Below are positions 17,405 through 25,589 of a stretch of 64,000 bases of DNA, piece after piece; the first letter of the stretch is position 1; each line of letters begins with the position of its first letter. Source of the stretch: Candidatus Marsarchaeota archaeon (GTDB lineage Archaea; Micrarchaeota; Micrarchaeia; Micrarchaeales; Micrarchaeaceae). Both the position numbers and the translations under genes were made by a program. The stretch lies in the NCBI GenBank assembly GCA_023473665.1, contig JAMCYM010000002.1, forward strand, positions 186,001-250,000, read 5' to 3'. Under the pieces are notes generated by a model that searched no databases, was not told the origin of the DNA, and saw nothing but the letters and a program-made list of their open reading frames with translations.

Positions 17405-18280
17405 TTATTCATTGCGCATCAATTCCGGCACGCCCATAAGGTACAGCTGAAAGTGCTCGAAACGCCCCTTTGCGCCCTCAGCTCCAAGGCTCAGCACGCG
17501 CGCTATGCTCTTGTCAGGGTCATCAAGGAAGTCGGCCAGCGCCCTGCCCAAGTCGAAGTTATCCATCTCGTATATAAGACCTGCGAACAGCGCAGCGAGC
17601 GCGCCGCGCGAAGAGACGGCCATGCCAGACCTCGTTATGCTCGGTATGGTTTCTGCCGTGTCTAGGTCCGCAGACAGCACGGTTGCCATGAGCCTCTCAT
17701 AAGCGTCGTTCATATCAACGCCATAGTCGGCCTTGAACTTCTGGAAGAGCGCGTCTGCGACCTTGCTGCCATCCTGCCCCTTTCCATGCCCTGAAGCATA
17801 TGCAGCATAGAACCCGAACAGGTACGCGCCAGCCTCGTTCATGGCGTTCCAGATTATGCTCCTCTTGTTGGCACCGTATTCTCCAAGAACGCCTTCGGGG
17901 CCCGCCCGGAGCAGGTACGACATATCAGAATCGTTCGTCATGTCACGGCGCTCCCTGAACTCGTGCTGCGCCTGGTGGAAAAGCTCGTGGCATGTCAGCT
18001 CCGTAGTTACGTTCTCGAGCCCGTAGTAGTGTATAGTGCCATCGTGAAGCTGCGCCGCGAGCCTGTCGTCGCGGTGCTGGTGTATCGCTATGTCAGGCAG
18101 TTCGCTGATCTGGTAGCCTGTGAGCCCATTCAGCAAGCTGCGGCCGTAAATCATCTGCTCGTTAGCATTATGGCGGTCAAGCTTAATCCTGTGAGGAAGC
18201 CCCTCGTTGGCTGCTATGCGCGCCACTGCTGCACTAGAACCATGCACGTTAGAATTGCCAAGCATCAAAGTGTCAACCAT
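17405..18280 (-). CDS. Putative zinc metallopeptidase-like protein (HExxH)
   Basis: The 291-residue protein contains CHELFHQAQHEF (about 119-130), an HExxH zinc motif, preceded by an edge-strand-like YYGLENVTTEL. About 50 residues later NEAGAYLFGFYAAY offers a glutamate in the position expected for the third zinc ligand of gluzincin-type peptidases. There is no signal peptide or membrane helix, so it would act in the cytoplasm unless exported another way. It sits between small unknown genes, with 124-base and 77-base gaps. Peptidase activity is plausible from the motif but the family is not identified. Confidence 0.55.
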   Translation of the reverse strand: MVDTLMLGNSNVHGSSAAVARIAANEGLPHRIKLDRHNANEQMIYGRSLLNGLTGYQISELPDIAIHQHRDDRLAAQLHDGTIHYYGLENVTTELTCHELFHQAQHEFRERRDMTNDSDMSYLLRAGPEGVLGEYGANKRSIIWNAMNEAGAYLFGFYAAYASGHGKGQDGSKVADALFQKFKADYGVDMNDAYERLMATVLSADLDTAETIPSITRSGMAVSSRGALAALFAGLIYEMDNFDLGRALADFLDDPDKSIARVLSLGAEGAKGRFEHFQLYLMGVPELMRNE

Positions 18281-18357
18281 GCAACCCCCTCGGTAAGGAT
18301 ATTGCGTCGCAGGAGATATTTATATGTTGCAATCGGCTCGTCAGGCGCCCATCGAGC

Positions 18358-18717
18358 TTATCGTCCCATTGGCATGAGCGTCCTGGGGTCCAGGTCTTCA
18401 TACTCTTCGTTACTAAGGGGGAAGAAAGAGAATGTACTATCTTTGTATACCACTTGGATTATGAAATGCCTTGATTGCCAGTTTTCATCGTCTCTATTAT
18501 CAATAAGAACGCTGCGCGATACCAGGTACCTCGGGCCGCCTGGCATATTCAGTTTTGCCACCTGCACGCGCTTGTCTGTGCTGTTGCCCTTGTCGCTTAG
18601 TATGCCATTCAGGTCTGATATGTTGCCTGTCACCCTGCCAGAGGGCGCTTTGTCTAACGTCTCAATCATCTTCTCGAGAGCTGTCTGCGCTGGGCGAGTA
18701 ATGGTCATTGGTACCAC
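18358..18717 (-). CDS. Small protein, unknown
   Basis: This 119-residue product has a helical N-terminus and a beta-rich C-terminal half (RVQVAKLNMPGGPRYLVSRSVLI, then SRHFIIQVVYKDSTFSFFPLS). It starts with ATG 18717 just downstream of an AT-rich stretch (agatatttatag) that could be its TATA box. It is upstream of and co-directional with the HExxH gene. Nothing in it identifies a function. Confidence 0.5.
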   Translation of the reverse strand: MVPMTITRPAQTALEKMIETLDKAPSGRVTGNISDLNGILSDKGNSTDKRVQVAKLNMPGGPRYLVSRSVLIDNRDDENWQSRHFIIQVVYKDSTFSFFPLSNEEYEDLDPRTLMPMGR

Positions 18718-18835
18718 GCTATTATGCTGCGGCTTTCCAGATATTTATAGCTTGGCGCGCCCAGTTTCGACGGTGCAGAGACGTACCTGCAGCATTCGCA
18801 TAAGTAATAAGGCCATAACCCGTGTAAATGCAGCG

Positions 18836-19576
18836 TCAGACGTTCCTGAAAGCGCTCAGCGCTGCAGTGCTGATGTCATTGAAATCGAGCGCCTCGAAGT
18901 TGGCAACGAGCTCCCTGAGCTCTCCCCAGAACGGCCTTAGGCCTTCAATTCTCTCCTTGAACGATGTGAACGAATACTTGACGCCTTTCAGGCTCGGGTC
19001 TTCGGCAAGCTTGCCTGCTATTGCGCCGAGGCTTATCCTGGTATGAAGCACAGCACACAGGTAGTGCAGATCGTAGAGGTCGCGCGCCTTCTGCCTAGAA
19101 TAAAGCGCGCGCACCTTCTCCGCAAGCAGCTCCTCTGGCTTCATCACGCTTACGCTTGATGCGCTGTACCCGTTCGACAGCTCCCTGTTCTCGAGCCCCA
19201 GCGCACATTTGCCTATGCTGTAATCTATGGTAACATTGATGTCCTGAAACTGCCCGTAGCCAAATGTCAGAATGTACCTCCTGAAGCTGCGCGTTTCATA
19301 TATATTGTCCTCCCATGCGTTCAGTATCTTGTAGCTGTACTCCTTCTCGAACGACTCCAGAACGTCGTCTATGACCGTATAACCTTCTATGTTCGGCGAC
19401 GAGAAATCTATGTCCTTGGAGAACCTGTCGCTGCCGTAGAAGAACGCAAGCGCTGTGCCCCCCTTGAATGCGAGATCGGCAGGCTTGCGTGCGTATATCT
19501 GTATGAGCAGGTCGCGCAGCACCGCAGTGTGGGCGCGCTGCTTTGCGCTGAACCAGCCTTTCATTATTGTTTCCAT
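18836..19576 (-). CDS. AbiEii-type nucleotidyltransferase toxin (pair 2)
   Basis: From ATG 19576 the protein has ~246 residues with the nucleotidyltransferase signature LAFKGGTALAFFYG followed by SKDIDFSSPN (catalytic D-x-D), and the later MKPEELLAEKVRALYSRQKARDLYDLHYL helix typical of AbiEii. A Shine-Dalgarno-like AAGGTG lies just upstream, which favours this start (or an in-frame GTG three codons earlier) over the longer frame from 19645. It follows the AbiEi gene by 13 bases. All expected motifs are present. Confidence 0.82.
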   Translation of the reverse strand: METIMKGWFSAKQRAHTAVLRDLLIQIYARKPADLAFKGGTALAFFYGSDRFSKDIDFSSPNIEGYTVIDDVLESFEKEYSYKILNAWEDNIYETRSFRRYILTFGYGQFQDINVTIDYSIGKCALGLENRELSNGYSASSVSVMKPEELLAEKVRALYSRQKARDLYDLHYLCAVLHTRISLGAIAGKLAEDPSLKGVKYSFTSFKERIEGLRPFWGELRELVANFEALDFNDISTAALSAFRNV

Positions 19577-19589
19577 AATGTCCACACCT

Positions 19590-20222
19590 TTACGTGTCCA
19601 TGCGCCTCGATACCACTTTTGCGCGCTCCTTCGGCGCTGCCGCATAATCGACGAGCGCCCTTATCCTCGCCATGAGCGTCTTATTGCCTGACATCTCGGC
19701 ATAGAGGTTCAGCTTTTCTACGTCTATCTTATTGGCGTTAAGGGCATATTCGAATTCCTCGCTATAGTACTGCCTGCCATGCAGGTACAGGTCATCTATG
19801 AAGATCTTCTCGGGCTCTGCGAACGCAGGGCCGTTCCACGTCCCGACAAAGCCGTAGATGAACTCCCTCTTTACCTTGACAAACTCTGCAGTATGCTCTG
19901 AGAGCCTCAGCGGCCTGTGGTACTTCATAGACACAACTTGCAGCTTGAACGCAAGCTGCGTAGTAAGCCTGTAGTGCTCCAGCGCAGCATAGCCCGTTAT
20001 GTAGGAATTTGGGATTATCCTAGATGCGATTGTATAGTCGTCTGTGCCCGGAAGGCAGTATTTGCCCCATTCGACCAGTTTTAGCGCACCGGCCATACGC
20101 AGCCTGCGAATGTAGAGTCTCGTGTATGCCGGGCTCTTCTGCAGTATGCTGCTTGCAGTTGCCACTGTCACGACCGGCAGGCCCAGCTCCTTAAGCCTGC
20201 TTGTGAAGCCCACGCTGTTCAT
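19590..20222 (-). CDS. AbiEi-type antitoxin / transcriptional regulator (pair 2)
   Basis: The 210-residue protein has an N-terminal winged-helix region (VVTVATASSILQKSPAYTRLYIRRL, ~17-41) and the AbiEi C-terminal domain (ASRIIPNSYITGYAALEHY, then EPEKIFIDDLYLHG). Such antitoxins bind inverted repeats upstream of their own operon. A TATA-like stateataaat run lies about 25 bases before the ATG, and a perfect 26-base inverted repeat follows just upstream at 20274-20299. It is distinct in sequence from the antitoxin at 3800, so the two pairs are separate acquisitions or old paralogues. Confidence 0.8.
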   Translation of the reverse strand: MNSVGFTSRLKELGLPVVTVATASSILQKSPAYTRLYIRRLRMAGALKLVEWGKYCLPGTDDYTIASRIIPNSYITGYAALEHYRLTTQLAFKLQVVSMKYHRPLRLSEHTAEFVKVKREFIYGFVGTWNGPAFAEPEKIFIDDLYLHGRQYYSEEFEYALNANKIDVEKLNLYAEMSGNKTLMARIRALVDYAAAPKERAKVVSRRMDT

Positions 20223-20273
20223 CGGCCATACATGCGAGGCATGGTTATTTATAAGTATCGCATATTTGTATTA

Positions 20274-20299
20274 CATATAATATCAAATGATATTATATG
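20274..20299. promoter_or_regulatory. Perfect inverted repeat upstream of AbiEi 2 (candidate operator)
   Basis: CATATAATATCA and its exact complement are separated by AA. The repeat lies about 50 bases before the antitoxin start, next to its TATA element. A partial copy (GATATCAAATGATG) recurs near 20342. An operator for autoregulation is the simplest reading. Confidence 0.6.
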
Positions 20300-20362
20300 C
20301 TATCTTATATTACGCACTGTTGCATTACTTGGCTCACACATGATATCAAATGATGGAATATA

Positions 20363-20413
20363 CCCTGCAACCGCAGGGGAAGCTCCTGACCTTTAGTTAG
20401 GAGGGGATGTCAC
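20363..20413 (+). mobile_element. IS605/TnpB-type right-end remnant (omegaRNA-3'-end-like hairpins)
   Basis: Two adjacent hairpins are seen: CCCTGC-AACC-GCAGGG at 20363-20378, and CTCCTGAC-CTTTA-GTTAGGAG (one G-T pair) at 20383-20403, followed by GGGATGTCAC. A stem of this kind with a TTTA loop, preceded by GAAG and followed by GATGTCAC, is characteristic of the right end of IS200/IS605-family elements that encode TnpB, where it forms the 3' end of the guide RNA scaffold. No tnpB gene is nearby, so this is an orphan end. Confidence 0.6.
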
Positions 20414-20520
20414 GCTGCCTGCAAGCTCATCAATAGGCTTGTTTTGCTGCAATTGTTGGGCAAAATTTTCCAAAAGAAATTCATAAATATCAGAACGCAC
20501 CAAGCCAGAATGGAGGTTCT

Positions 20521-20736
20521 GTGGCTTCTCGCAACGCGTTCAAGCTAGAGCTGGACAAGGAGCGCTTCCTGAACAATGTCTACCACGACTACAGCCTGGT
20601 GGGGAAGCTCTCTGACGTCCACACCATCATATCCATGAAGGACCTGGCCGACCTTTCAAGGGGCATGAGTTCGAGGTCGCTGGTGCACAGGCAGCGGCGT
20701 TTCGTTTTTCAAGGTGTCAAGGAACTCTATAATTGA
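20521..20736 (+). CDS. Small protein, first gene of the SWIM operon, unknown
   Basis: A 71-residue frame starts at GTG 20521 behind a GGAGG-like sequence (tggaggttct). It is strongly basic, with FKLELDKERFLNNVYHDYSL and a C-terminal SRSLVHRQRRFVFQGVKELY. It precedes the SWIM-finger gene by 14 bases and is probably co-transcribed. No family is recognised. Confidence 0.5.
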   Translation: MASRNAFKLELDKERFLNNVYHDYSLVGKLSDVHTIISMKDLADLSRGMSSRSLVHRQRRFVFQGVKELYN

Positions 20737-20750
20737 ATTGAAGTGATGCG

Positions 20751-21197
20751 ATGGAAAAGAGCGCTGGTGTTGCATTGAAGGATGTTACCAAGGCGCAGGC
20801 GGACCTGCGCGCAGAGGCGCTGGCCCGCACATCCAACACCAGCAACCTTAAAAGGTTCTTCACGAAGAGCGAGGTGCTCAGCTTCAACGTAGGATACTGG
20901 GTCAATGATAAGCAAAGGCATAACCACATCGCGGTGCTCAACGTCGCGCTAGACGGTTCTGTGCTTATGCTGAAAGGCTTTGTGGAGAGCGAAAGCAGGC
21001 GCGGCTTCTACCATTACGTGATAGCGCCCGTGCATCCGGTAAGCATTCAGAAACTGGCTGGCAAGGGCAAGTGCGATTGCGAGAGCGCGCAGTACAACAA
21101 GATGCCGTGCAAGCACGTCATCAGGCTCAGGAACATATACATAAGGCACAAGTCGGAATTTGACGCCATCTTCGGCGTCCCGCAACTCAGGAGGTAA
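20751..21197 (+). CDS. SWIM zinc-finger protein
   Basis: The 148-residue protein ends with a SWIM motif, CDCESAQYNKMPCKHVIRL (C-x-C, then C-x-H). SWIM fingers bind nucleic acid or protein and occur in archaeal and bacterial DNA-processing proteins and transposases. The first 90 residues contain KRFFTKSEVLSFNVGYWVND and repeated beta strands but no enzyme motif. It lies in a three-gene unit with a small basic protein and a small helix-turn-helix-like protein. A role in an accessory element is inferred. Confidence 0.7.
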   Translation: MEKSAGVALKDVTKAQADLRAEALARTSNTSNLKRFFTKSEVLSFNVGYWVNDKQRHNHIAVLNVALDGSVLMLKGFVESESRRGFYHYVIAPVHPVSIQKLAGKGKCDCESAQYNKMPCKHVIRLRNIYIRHKSEFDAIFGVPQLRR

Positions 21198-21209
21198 GAG
21201 CGCCACTAT

Positions 21210-21401
21210 GTGGTGTCGGAAGAGAGGAAGGAGCGCGCGGCCAAAGCGATTCGCGAGGAAGAGAGCATAAAGGCGTCAGCCTATATGAAGCTCAACAACG
21301 TTCCGTACTATGTTGCCATGATGGACCTGAACAGTATGATGGCGGCTGGAATTATCGTCAGGCAAAGCGGAGGGAGGGGCTCGTCATACAAGCGCTTGTA
21401 G
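21210..21401 (+). CDS. Small helix-turn-helix-like protein
   Basis: The 63-residue frame begins at GTG 21210, 12 bases after the SWIM gene, with GGAGG ahead of it at the end of that gene. The sequence AKAIREEESIKASAYMKL, then YYVAMMDLNSMMAAGIIVRQ, resembles a minimal winged helix. It closes the SWIM operon. Assignment is tentative. Confidence 0.45.
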   Translation: MVSEERKERAAKAIREEESIKASAYMKLNNVPYYVAMMDLNSMMAAGIIVRQSGGRGSSYKRL

Positions 21402-21504
21402 GCACAGCCAGACAGAAGCCCTTATACTTTTTTGTCAGCCTGCCTTTTATAAGTTTTAATAAAAAATGAAACATTTAAATATATTGCTGATAAATAACTG
21501 AAAT

Positions 21505-22104
21505 ATGAAGCTTTACGAGGTGCTCTATCGCGAGATCGCTGCCGACTTTCTTGCAGGCACCGATAGGTTCACCCAGAAAGAGCTCTCAGAAAGGTTGCAC
21601 ATTTCTATCGGCAACGTGAACCGCGCTCTCTCAAAACTTGAAGAGATAAATGCAGTTGCAGTAGGGCGCAGGTCATTCAGGGTTACCGCGCTGGACAGGC
21701 TGCTGCTGTACTGGGCTACGCACAGAAAGCTGTACAATGATGTGATATACAAGGCCCTGTCTGAGCTGAGCGTTGCAGACACCGAGGCCAGCCTGCCTAA
21801 TGGCATAGCCTTTACGGCATATACTGCCTACAAGAAAACATACGGCAATGTGCCTGCCGATTACAGCGAGGTCTTCGTATATGTTACCGAAGCTGCCGGA
21901 GAGGCCATACGGCAAAGGTTCCCCAAGCAGGGTACAGCCCCAAACCTGTTCGTCCTAAGGGCCGATGCCGTGCTGTCCAAGAGAATCGCTTCCGGCAAAG
22001 CAAGAGTGGTGCCGGTGCCCAATATCTTCGCGGATCTTTGGAACATAAAGACATGGTATGCGAAGGAGTTCACAGACGCGCTCTCGAAAAGGCTTTTCGG
22101 ATGA
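21505..22104 (+). CDS. Winged-helix antitoxin-like regulator (pair 3)
   Basis: The 199-residue protein begins with a clear winged helix (FTQKELSERLHISIGNVNRAL at ~22-42, then NAVAVGRRSFRV). Its C-terminal half (AFTAYTAYKKTYGNVPADYSEVFVYV) resembles the target-binding part of AbiEi-like antitoxins. A TATA-like catttaaatatat run at about 21469-21482 places transcription start at the ATG. The nucleotidyltransferase gene follows after four bases. The pairing suggests autoregulated toxin-antitoxin function. Confidence 0.65.
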   Translation: MKLYEVLYREIAADFLAGTDRFTQKELSERLHISIGNVNRALSKLEEINAVAVGRRSFRVTALDRLLLYWATHRKLYNDVIYKALSELSVADTEASLPNGIAFTAYTAYKKTYGNVPADYSEVFVYVTEAAGEAIRQRFPKQGTAPNLFVLRADAVLSKRIASGKARVVPVPNIFADLWNIKTWYAKEFTDALSKRLFG

Positions 22105-22108
22105 TAGC

Positions 22109-22735
22109 ATGGAGTTCTGGAACGACGAGCTGACGGACCTAAGCTGGAAGAAACTGATAGGATTGCGGAAAGAGCTGGAGTTCGTGCTGATAGGCGGATG
22201 GGCGGTCTACCTCTACACAAAGCTGCATAAGTCAAAAGATATCGACATAATAGTGGATTATCCAGAGCTGAGGAAGCTGCAGGCAGACTACACGCTCAGC
22301 AAAAATGACCGGCTCAAAAGGTATGAGGTGAAGCTCGGGGAAGGATTCGACATAGACGTATACGTGCCTGGCTATTCAAGACTCGCCCTGCCTATCAGGG
22401 ACATCATTGGCGCGACTGTATCGCGTGAAGGGTTTACCGTGCCAAAGGCTGAAGTGCTCATTCTGCTCAAGCTAGGCGCATACACGGCAAGGAAGAACAG
22501 CATAAAGGGCAGCAAAGACGCGATAGACATTATTGGCTTGCTGTTTTGTCCTGACATGGACCTGCACCGGCTCAAGGAGCTGGCAGTCAGGCATGGCTTA
22601 TACGGCTATCTAAGAGAGCTGCTCGGCGCCCTTGACGGTTTCGATCCGTCGCTTGTAAAATATCTTGGCCTTAATGCGAACAGCTTCTCCAAGCTGAAGA
22701 GAAAATACAGACAGCAACTGCTTGCAATACTGTAG
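22109..22735 (+). CDS. Nucleotidyltransferase toxin-like protein (pair 3)
   Basis: From ATG 22109 the product has ~208 residues with VLIGGWAVYLYTKLHKSKDID (GG-W plus the first catalytic aspartate of D-x-D), and a later KAEVLILLKLGAYTARKNSIKGSKDAIDII segment as in AbiEii/AbiGii and related minimal nucleotidyltransferases. A longer frame from 22058 overlaps the regulator and is less likely. It is shorter than the AbiEii proteins at 4426 and 18836 and has GGWA rather than GGTA, so it is a separate subfamily. Confidence 0.7.
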   Translation: MEFWNDELTDLSWKKLIGLRKELEFVLIGGWAVYLYTKLHKSKDIDIIVDYPELRKLQADYTLSKNDRLKRYEVKLGEGFDIDVYVPGYSRLALPIRDIIGATVSREGFTVPKAEVLILLKLGAYTARKNSIKGSKDAIDIIGLLFCPDMDLHRLKELAVRHGLYGYLRELLGALDGFDPSLVKYLGLNANSFSKLKRKYRQQLLAIL

Positions 22736-22812
22736 CGCCGACGCTTAAGCCGCTTCTTTTAACATGGCTTTGCCACCCCTCATGGCCAATATGCATGCAG
22801 GAAAAGCCAGGC

Positions 22813-24093
22813 TTATGCTGTGTCGTGCTTTGCCAGGCTCCTCATCCCGGTCTCGAAGCCCTTGAGGTACCATGCGATGCTCATCGCGAGGCCTATCAGG
22901 AATACGAGCATTACTATGGCTGCCTCTGCATTGAACGAGAGCGTGTAGAATGATAGCACGCCGAATATCAGGGCCGCGACTATCCATACCACCGCCCTGA
23001 CATAGGAGATGTAAGTGCCGCGCATCTTTGTCGGGAACATCTCGGGCTCGAGCATGGCCCTTGTGCCCCACGTCGTCTCGACGAATATGAAGAGTATGCC
23101 AGTCAGGAAGACGAGAAGCAGGCCTGACGTGGATCCCGTAAGCGCAACGTACGCCCATAGGACCGCCCAGAAGAGCACGAGCAGGCCGTATGACCACAGC
23201 GCAGCGTTCTTCCTCGAGAACCTGTGCACGTTCAGGCCGAAGAGTATGCCCACCACGACCATAGTGAGACCGCCCATCACAGGTATTGCAGAAGCAAGCT
23301 TGCTGGCGAAGTAGAAGAAGCCGACGCCGTACGTTATGTAGAGGAAAGCTACGTTCTGCACTATGCCTAGTATTATGATGACAGAGAACCTCAGGCCCAT
23401 GCCCGTATTTGGCCTGATGTGCTCGGCCTCGCCGTCTATTGCTTTCCAGGTCTGCCTTACGTTGCCGCCCTTGGTAAGCGCCTTCCACGGCCTTGACTCG
23501 CCGACGGTGAAGTAGCCGATCACGAGCGCCGCGAGCGGCGCGAGGAAGAGCAAAGCAACAGCAGTCTCGATCTGTAGCGAGCTTAAGTTCAGGAAGAGCG
23601 GTATGAAAAGGAGCGCCACGCCGAGGTTGCCGAAGTTCTGGACTATCACCTCAGTGTTCCCGCGCCACTTCGCAGGTATGCTCTCCGCTATTATCGAAAG
23701 TATTGGCGTCTCGAGCCCTATCGCTGCCATGCCTATGAGCACGAACGATACGATAAGCGCAGGTATGTTGGTGGGGCCCGCGATGTAAATTAATATGCCC
23801 AGCACTATCAGGAGCGACGCTATGAGGAATGACTTCCTCCTGCCTATCCTGTCGGCAAGGTAGCCTGCGAGCAGCGCGCCTATGCCACCTGCAACGTACG
23901 GGAGGCTGAACGCGACATAAACAAGGTTCTTCGGGAAGATCTGGCCTATCGCAGATACGGGGCCGTAGCTCTCAGCCACGCCATACACGAGCATGCCCAT
24001 GGCAAGCGCTATCACCGCGCCCCAAGGAAAGCGATTAGCGCCAGAGCTGGCGCCAGGCTTGGATTTCTCCCCCACACCTATCCGCTTACTCAC
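22813..24093 (-). CDS. Major facilitator superfamily transporter (sugar-porter-like)
   Basis: The 426-residue protein has about twelve hydrophobic helices. The MFS motif A, GYLADRIGRRKSF, lies between helices 2 and 3, with a central charged loop at ~200-225. The region after helix 5 (ESIPAKWRGNTEV) and its second-half counterpart (EPEMFPTKMRGTYIS) match the PESPR-like sites of sugar porters. It would move a small solute across the cytoplasmic membrane; substrate is unknown. It is divergent from the heptose operon that follows, with about 210 bases between starts. Confidence 0.82.
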   Translation of the reverse strand: MSKRIGVGEKSKPGASSGANRFPWGAVIALAMGMLVYGVAESYGPVSAIGQIFPKNLVYVAFSLPYVAGGIGALLAGYLADRIGRRKSFLIASLLIVLGILIYIAGPTNIPALIVSFVLIGMAAIGLETPILSIIAESIPAKWRGNTEVIVQNFGNLGVALLFIPLFLNLSSLQIETAVALLFLAPLAALVIGYFTVGESRPWKALTKGGNVRQTWKAIDGEAEHIRPNTGMGLRFSVIIILGIVQNVAFLYITYGVGFFYFASKLASAIPVMGGLTMVVVGILFGLNVHRFSRKNAALWSYGLLVLFWAVLWAYVALTGSTSGLLLVFLTGILFIFVETTWGTRAMLEPEMFPTKMRGTYISYVRAVVWIVAALIFGVLSFYTLSFNAEAAIVMLVFLIGLAMSIAWYLKGFETGMRSLAKHDTA

Positions 24094-24305
24094 TCAAAAT
24101 AAAAGTATTTAATGCTTGCGAAGTCAGCACAGCGTTCATGAGCGCGCGGATCGCATCGAATTTTCGCAGGCAATCCACGCAGACGGTCATGCGTTGTAGA
24201 TATCCATTATTGCATTGGCGACAAATGTGCTGCGGATGGTGCCCAGCCAAATCAGATGCATATTTATACAGCGCGTGCAAATTGCTACAATCAAACCCCA
24301 GGGGT

Positions 24306-25589
24306 ATGCGATTGAACAGAACGCTCAGGCCAGCATTGTTCCTCGACAGGGACGGCACTCTGAACAAGGATTGCCCGTACTGCCGGAACGCCGGCCAGAT
24401 AAGGATTTACAAGGACGTGCCAGGTGCCCTGGCGCTGCTCTCGAGGCGCTTCTACATAATAGTCCTCACCAACCAGTCGGGAATAGCACGAGGCTACTAC
24501 ACCAGGAAAGACGTTGCAGGCATGCATGCCAAGATCAGGCGGGAAGTGGAGAAGGCAGGCGGGCGCATAGACGCCTTCTACTACTGCCCGCACATGCCTG
24601 AAGACAACTGCAACTGCAGGAAACCAAGGACCGGCCTGATGGAGCAGGCGCTCAAGGACTTCCCGATAGACCTGAAGAACTCTTTCGTGGTCGGGAACAG
24701 CAAGGCAGACATAGGGCTTGCGCGCGCGATGCGCGTGCGCAGCATACAGGTAAGGGACAGGGACGATGCGAAGCCCGATTTCTACGCGAGGGATTTCAAA
24801 GACGTAGTAAAGATAGCGATGAGCGGCAGCGTGCCGGAAGTCGCGCTAATACTCGCGGGCGGCAAGGGCACCAGGCTCAGGCCTATAACCTACAGGATGC
24901 CGAAGCCGCTCGTCAGGGTCAACGGCAAGCCTGTGATAGCGCACATAATCGACGAACTGGCAGGGAACGGCGTGCGCCGCATCTATGTCTCTGTCGGCTA
25001 CAAGGCAAATATGATAGTATCGTACCTGAAGCGCTACAAGACGAATGCCACGATTAGGTACGTGCGCGAGGATCCGAGCAAGCCGTTGGGCACTGGCGGG
25101 GCCATAAGGCTTGCCCTGGGGCAGATAAGGAAGAGCTATGAGGGCGACCTGCTGATGACATACGGAGACGATTTGTTCACCCTGGATTTGGCAGGCATGT
25201 ACGCGATGCACAGGGCGAAGAAAGCCGAACTCACGATACTCGTCAGGAAGGCGGCCAACGCCAGCGAAATAAGGAATTCCGGAGTTGTGGCGCTGGTAGG
25301 CAGCAGGATCACCGGCTTCGTTGAGAAGCCGGAACCTAAGGACGCGCCAAGCAAACTTATAAGTATTGGAAAACTAATACTCGATACGGGCATACACGGC
25401 AAGCTGCCAAGGAAGAAAGCGTTCTCGTTCGAGCGGGACTTCCTCCAAAGGCACACGAAGGATGTCAGGATGTACGCATTCGTCTCGGAGGGCATGTGGT
25501 ACCCGATAGACAATCCCGAAAGGCTCGACAGGGCGAAAATGGCATGGAAAGGCAGGCGGCAATTGGGAGCGGGCAACCATGAGCAGTAA
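24306..25589 (+). CDS. Bifunctional heptose-bisphosphate phosphatase / heptose-1-phosphate guanylyltransferase-like fusion
   Basis: This 427-residue fusion has a HAD domain first: FLDRDGTLNKD (13-23) and a CPHMPEDNCNCRKP zinc loop (~94-107) characteristic of GmhB, which dephosphorylates D-glycero-D-manno-heptose 1,7-bisphosphate. From ~175 it is a sugar-1-phosphate nucleotidyltransferase (LILAGGKGTRLRPI, then PKPLVRVNGKPVIAH), the HddC type, making GDP-heptose. ATG 24306 was chosen because a TATA-like gcatatttata run lies ~45 bases upstream and the longer frame has no homology-like sequence. With HddA and GmhA nearby it completes the pathway. Confidence 0.8.
   Translation: MRLNRTLRPALFLDRDGTLNKDCPYCRNAGQIRIYKDVPGALALLSRRFYIIVLTNQSGIARGYYTRKDVAGMHAKIRREVEKAGGRIDAFYYCPHMPEDNCNCRKPRTGLMEQALKDFPIDLKNSFVVGNSKADIGLARAMRVRSIQVRDRDDAKPDFYARDFKDVVKIAMSGSVPEVALILAGGKGTRLRPITYRMPKPLVRVNGKPVIAHIIDELAGNGVRRIYVSVGYKANMIVSYLKRYKTNATIRYVREDPSKPLGTGGAIRLALGQIRKSYEGDLLMTYGDDLFTLDLAGMYAMHRAKKAELTILVRKAANASEIRNSGVVALVGSRITGFVEKPEPKDAPSKLISIGKLILDTGIHGKLPRKKAFSFERDFLQRHTKDVRMYAFVSEGMWYPIDNPERLDRAKMAWKGRRQLGAGNHEQ

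Noticed and set aside
22745-23488. 247-codon minus-strand frame inside the MFS gene
   Set aside because: Arg/His-rich shadow in another frame of a gene with twelve clear helices and MFS motif A.
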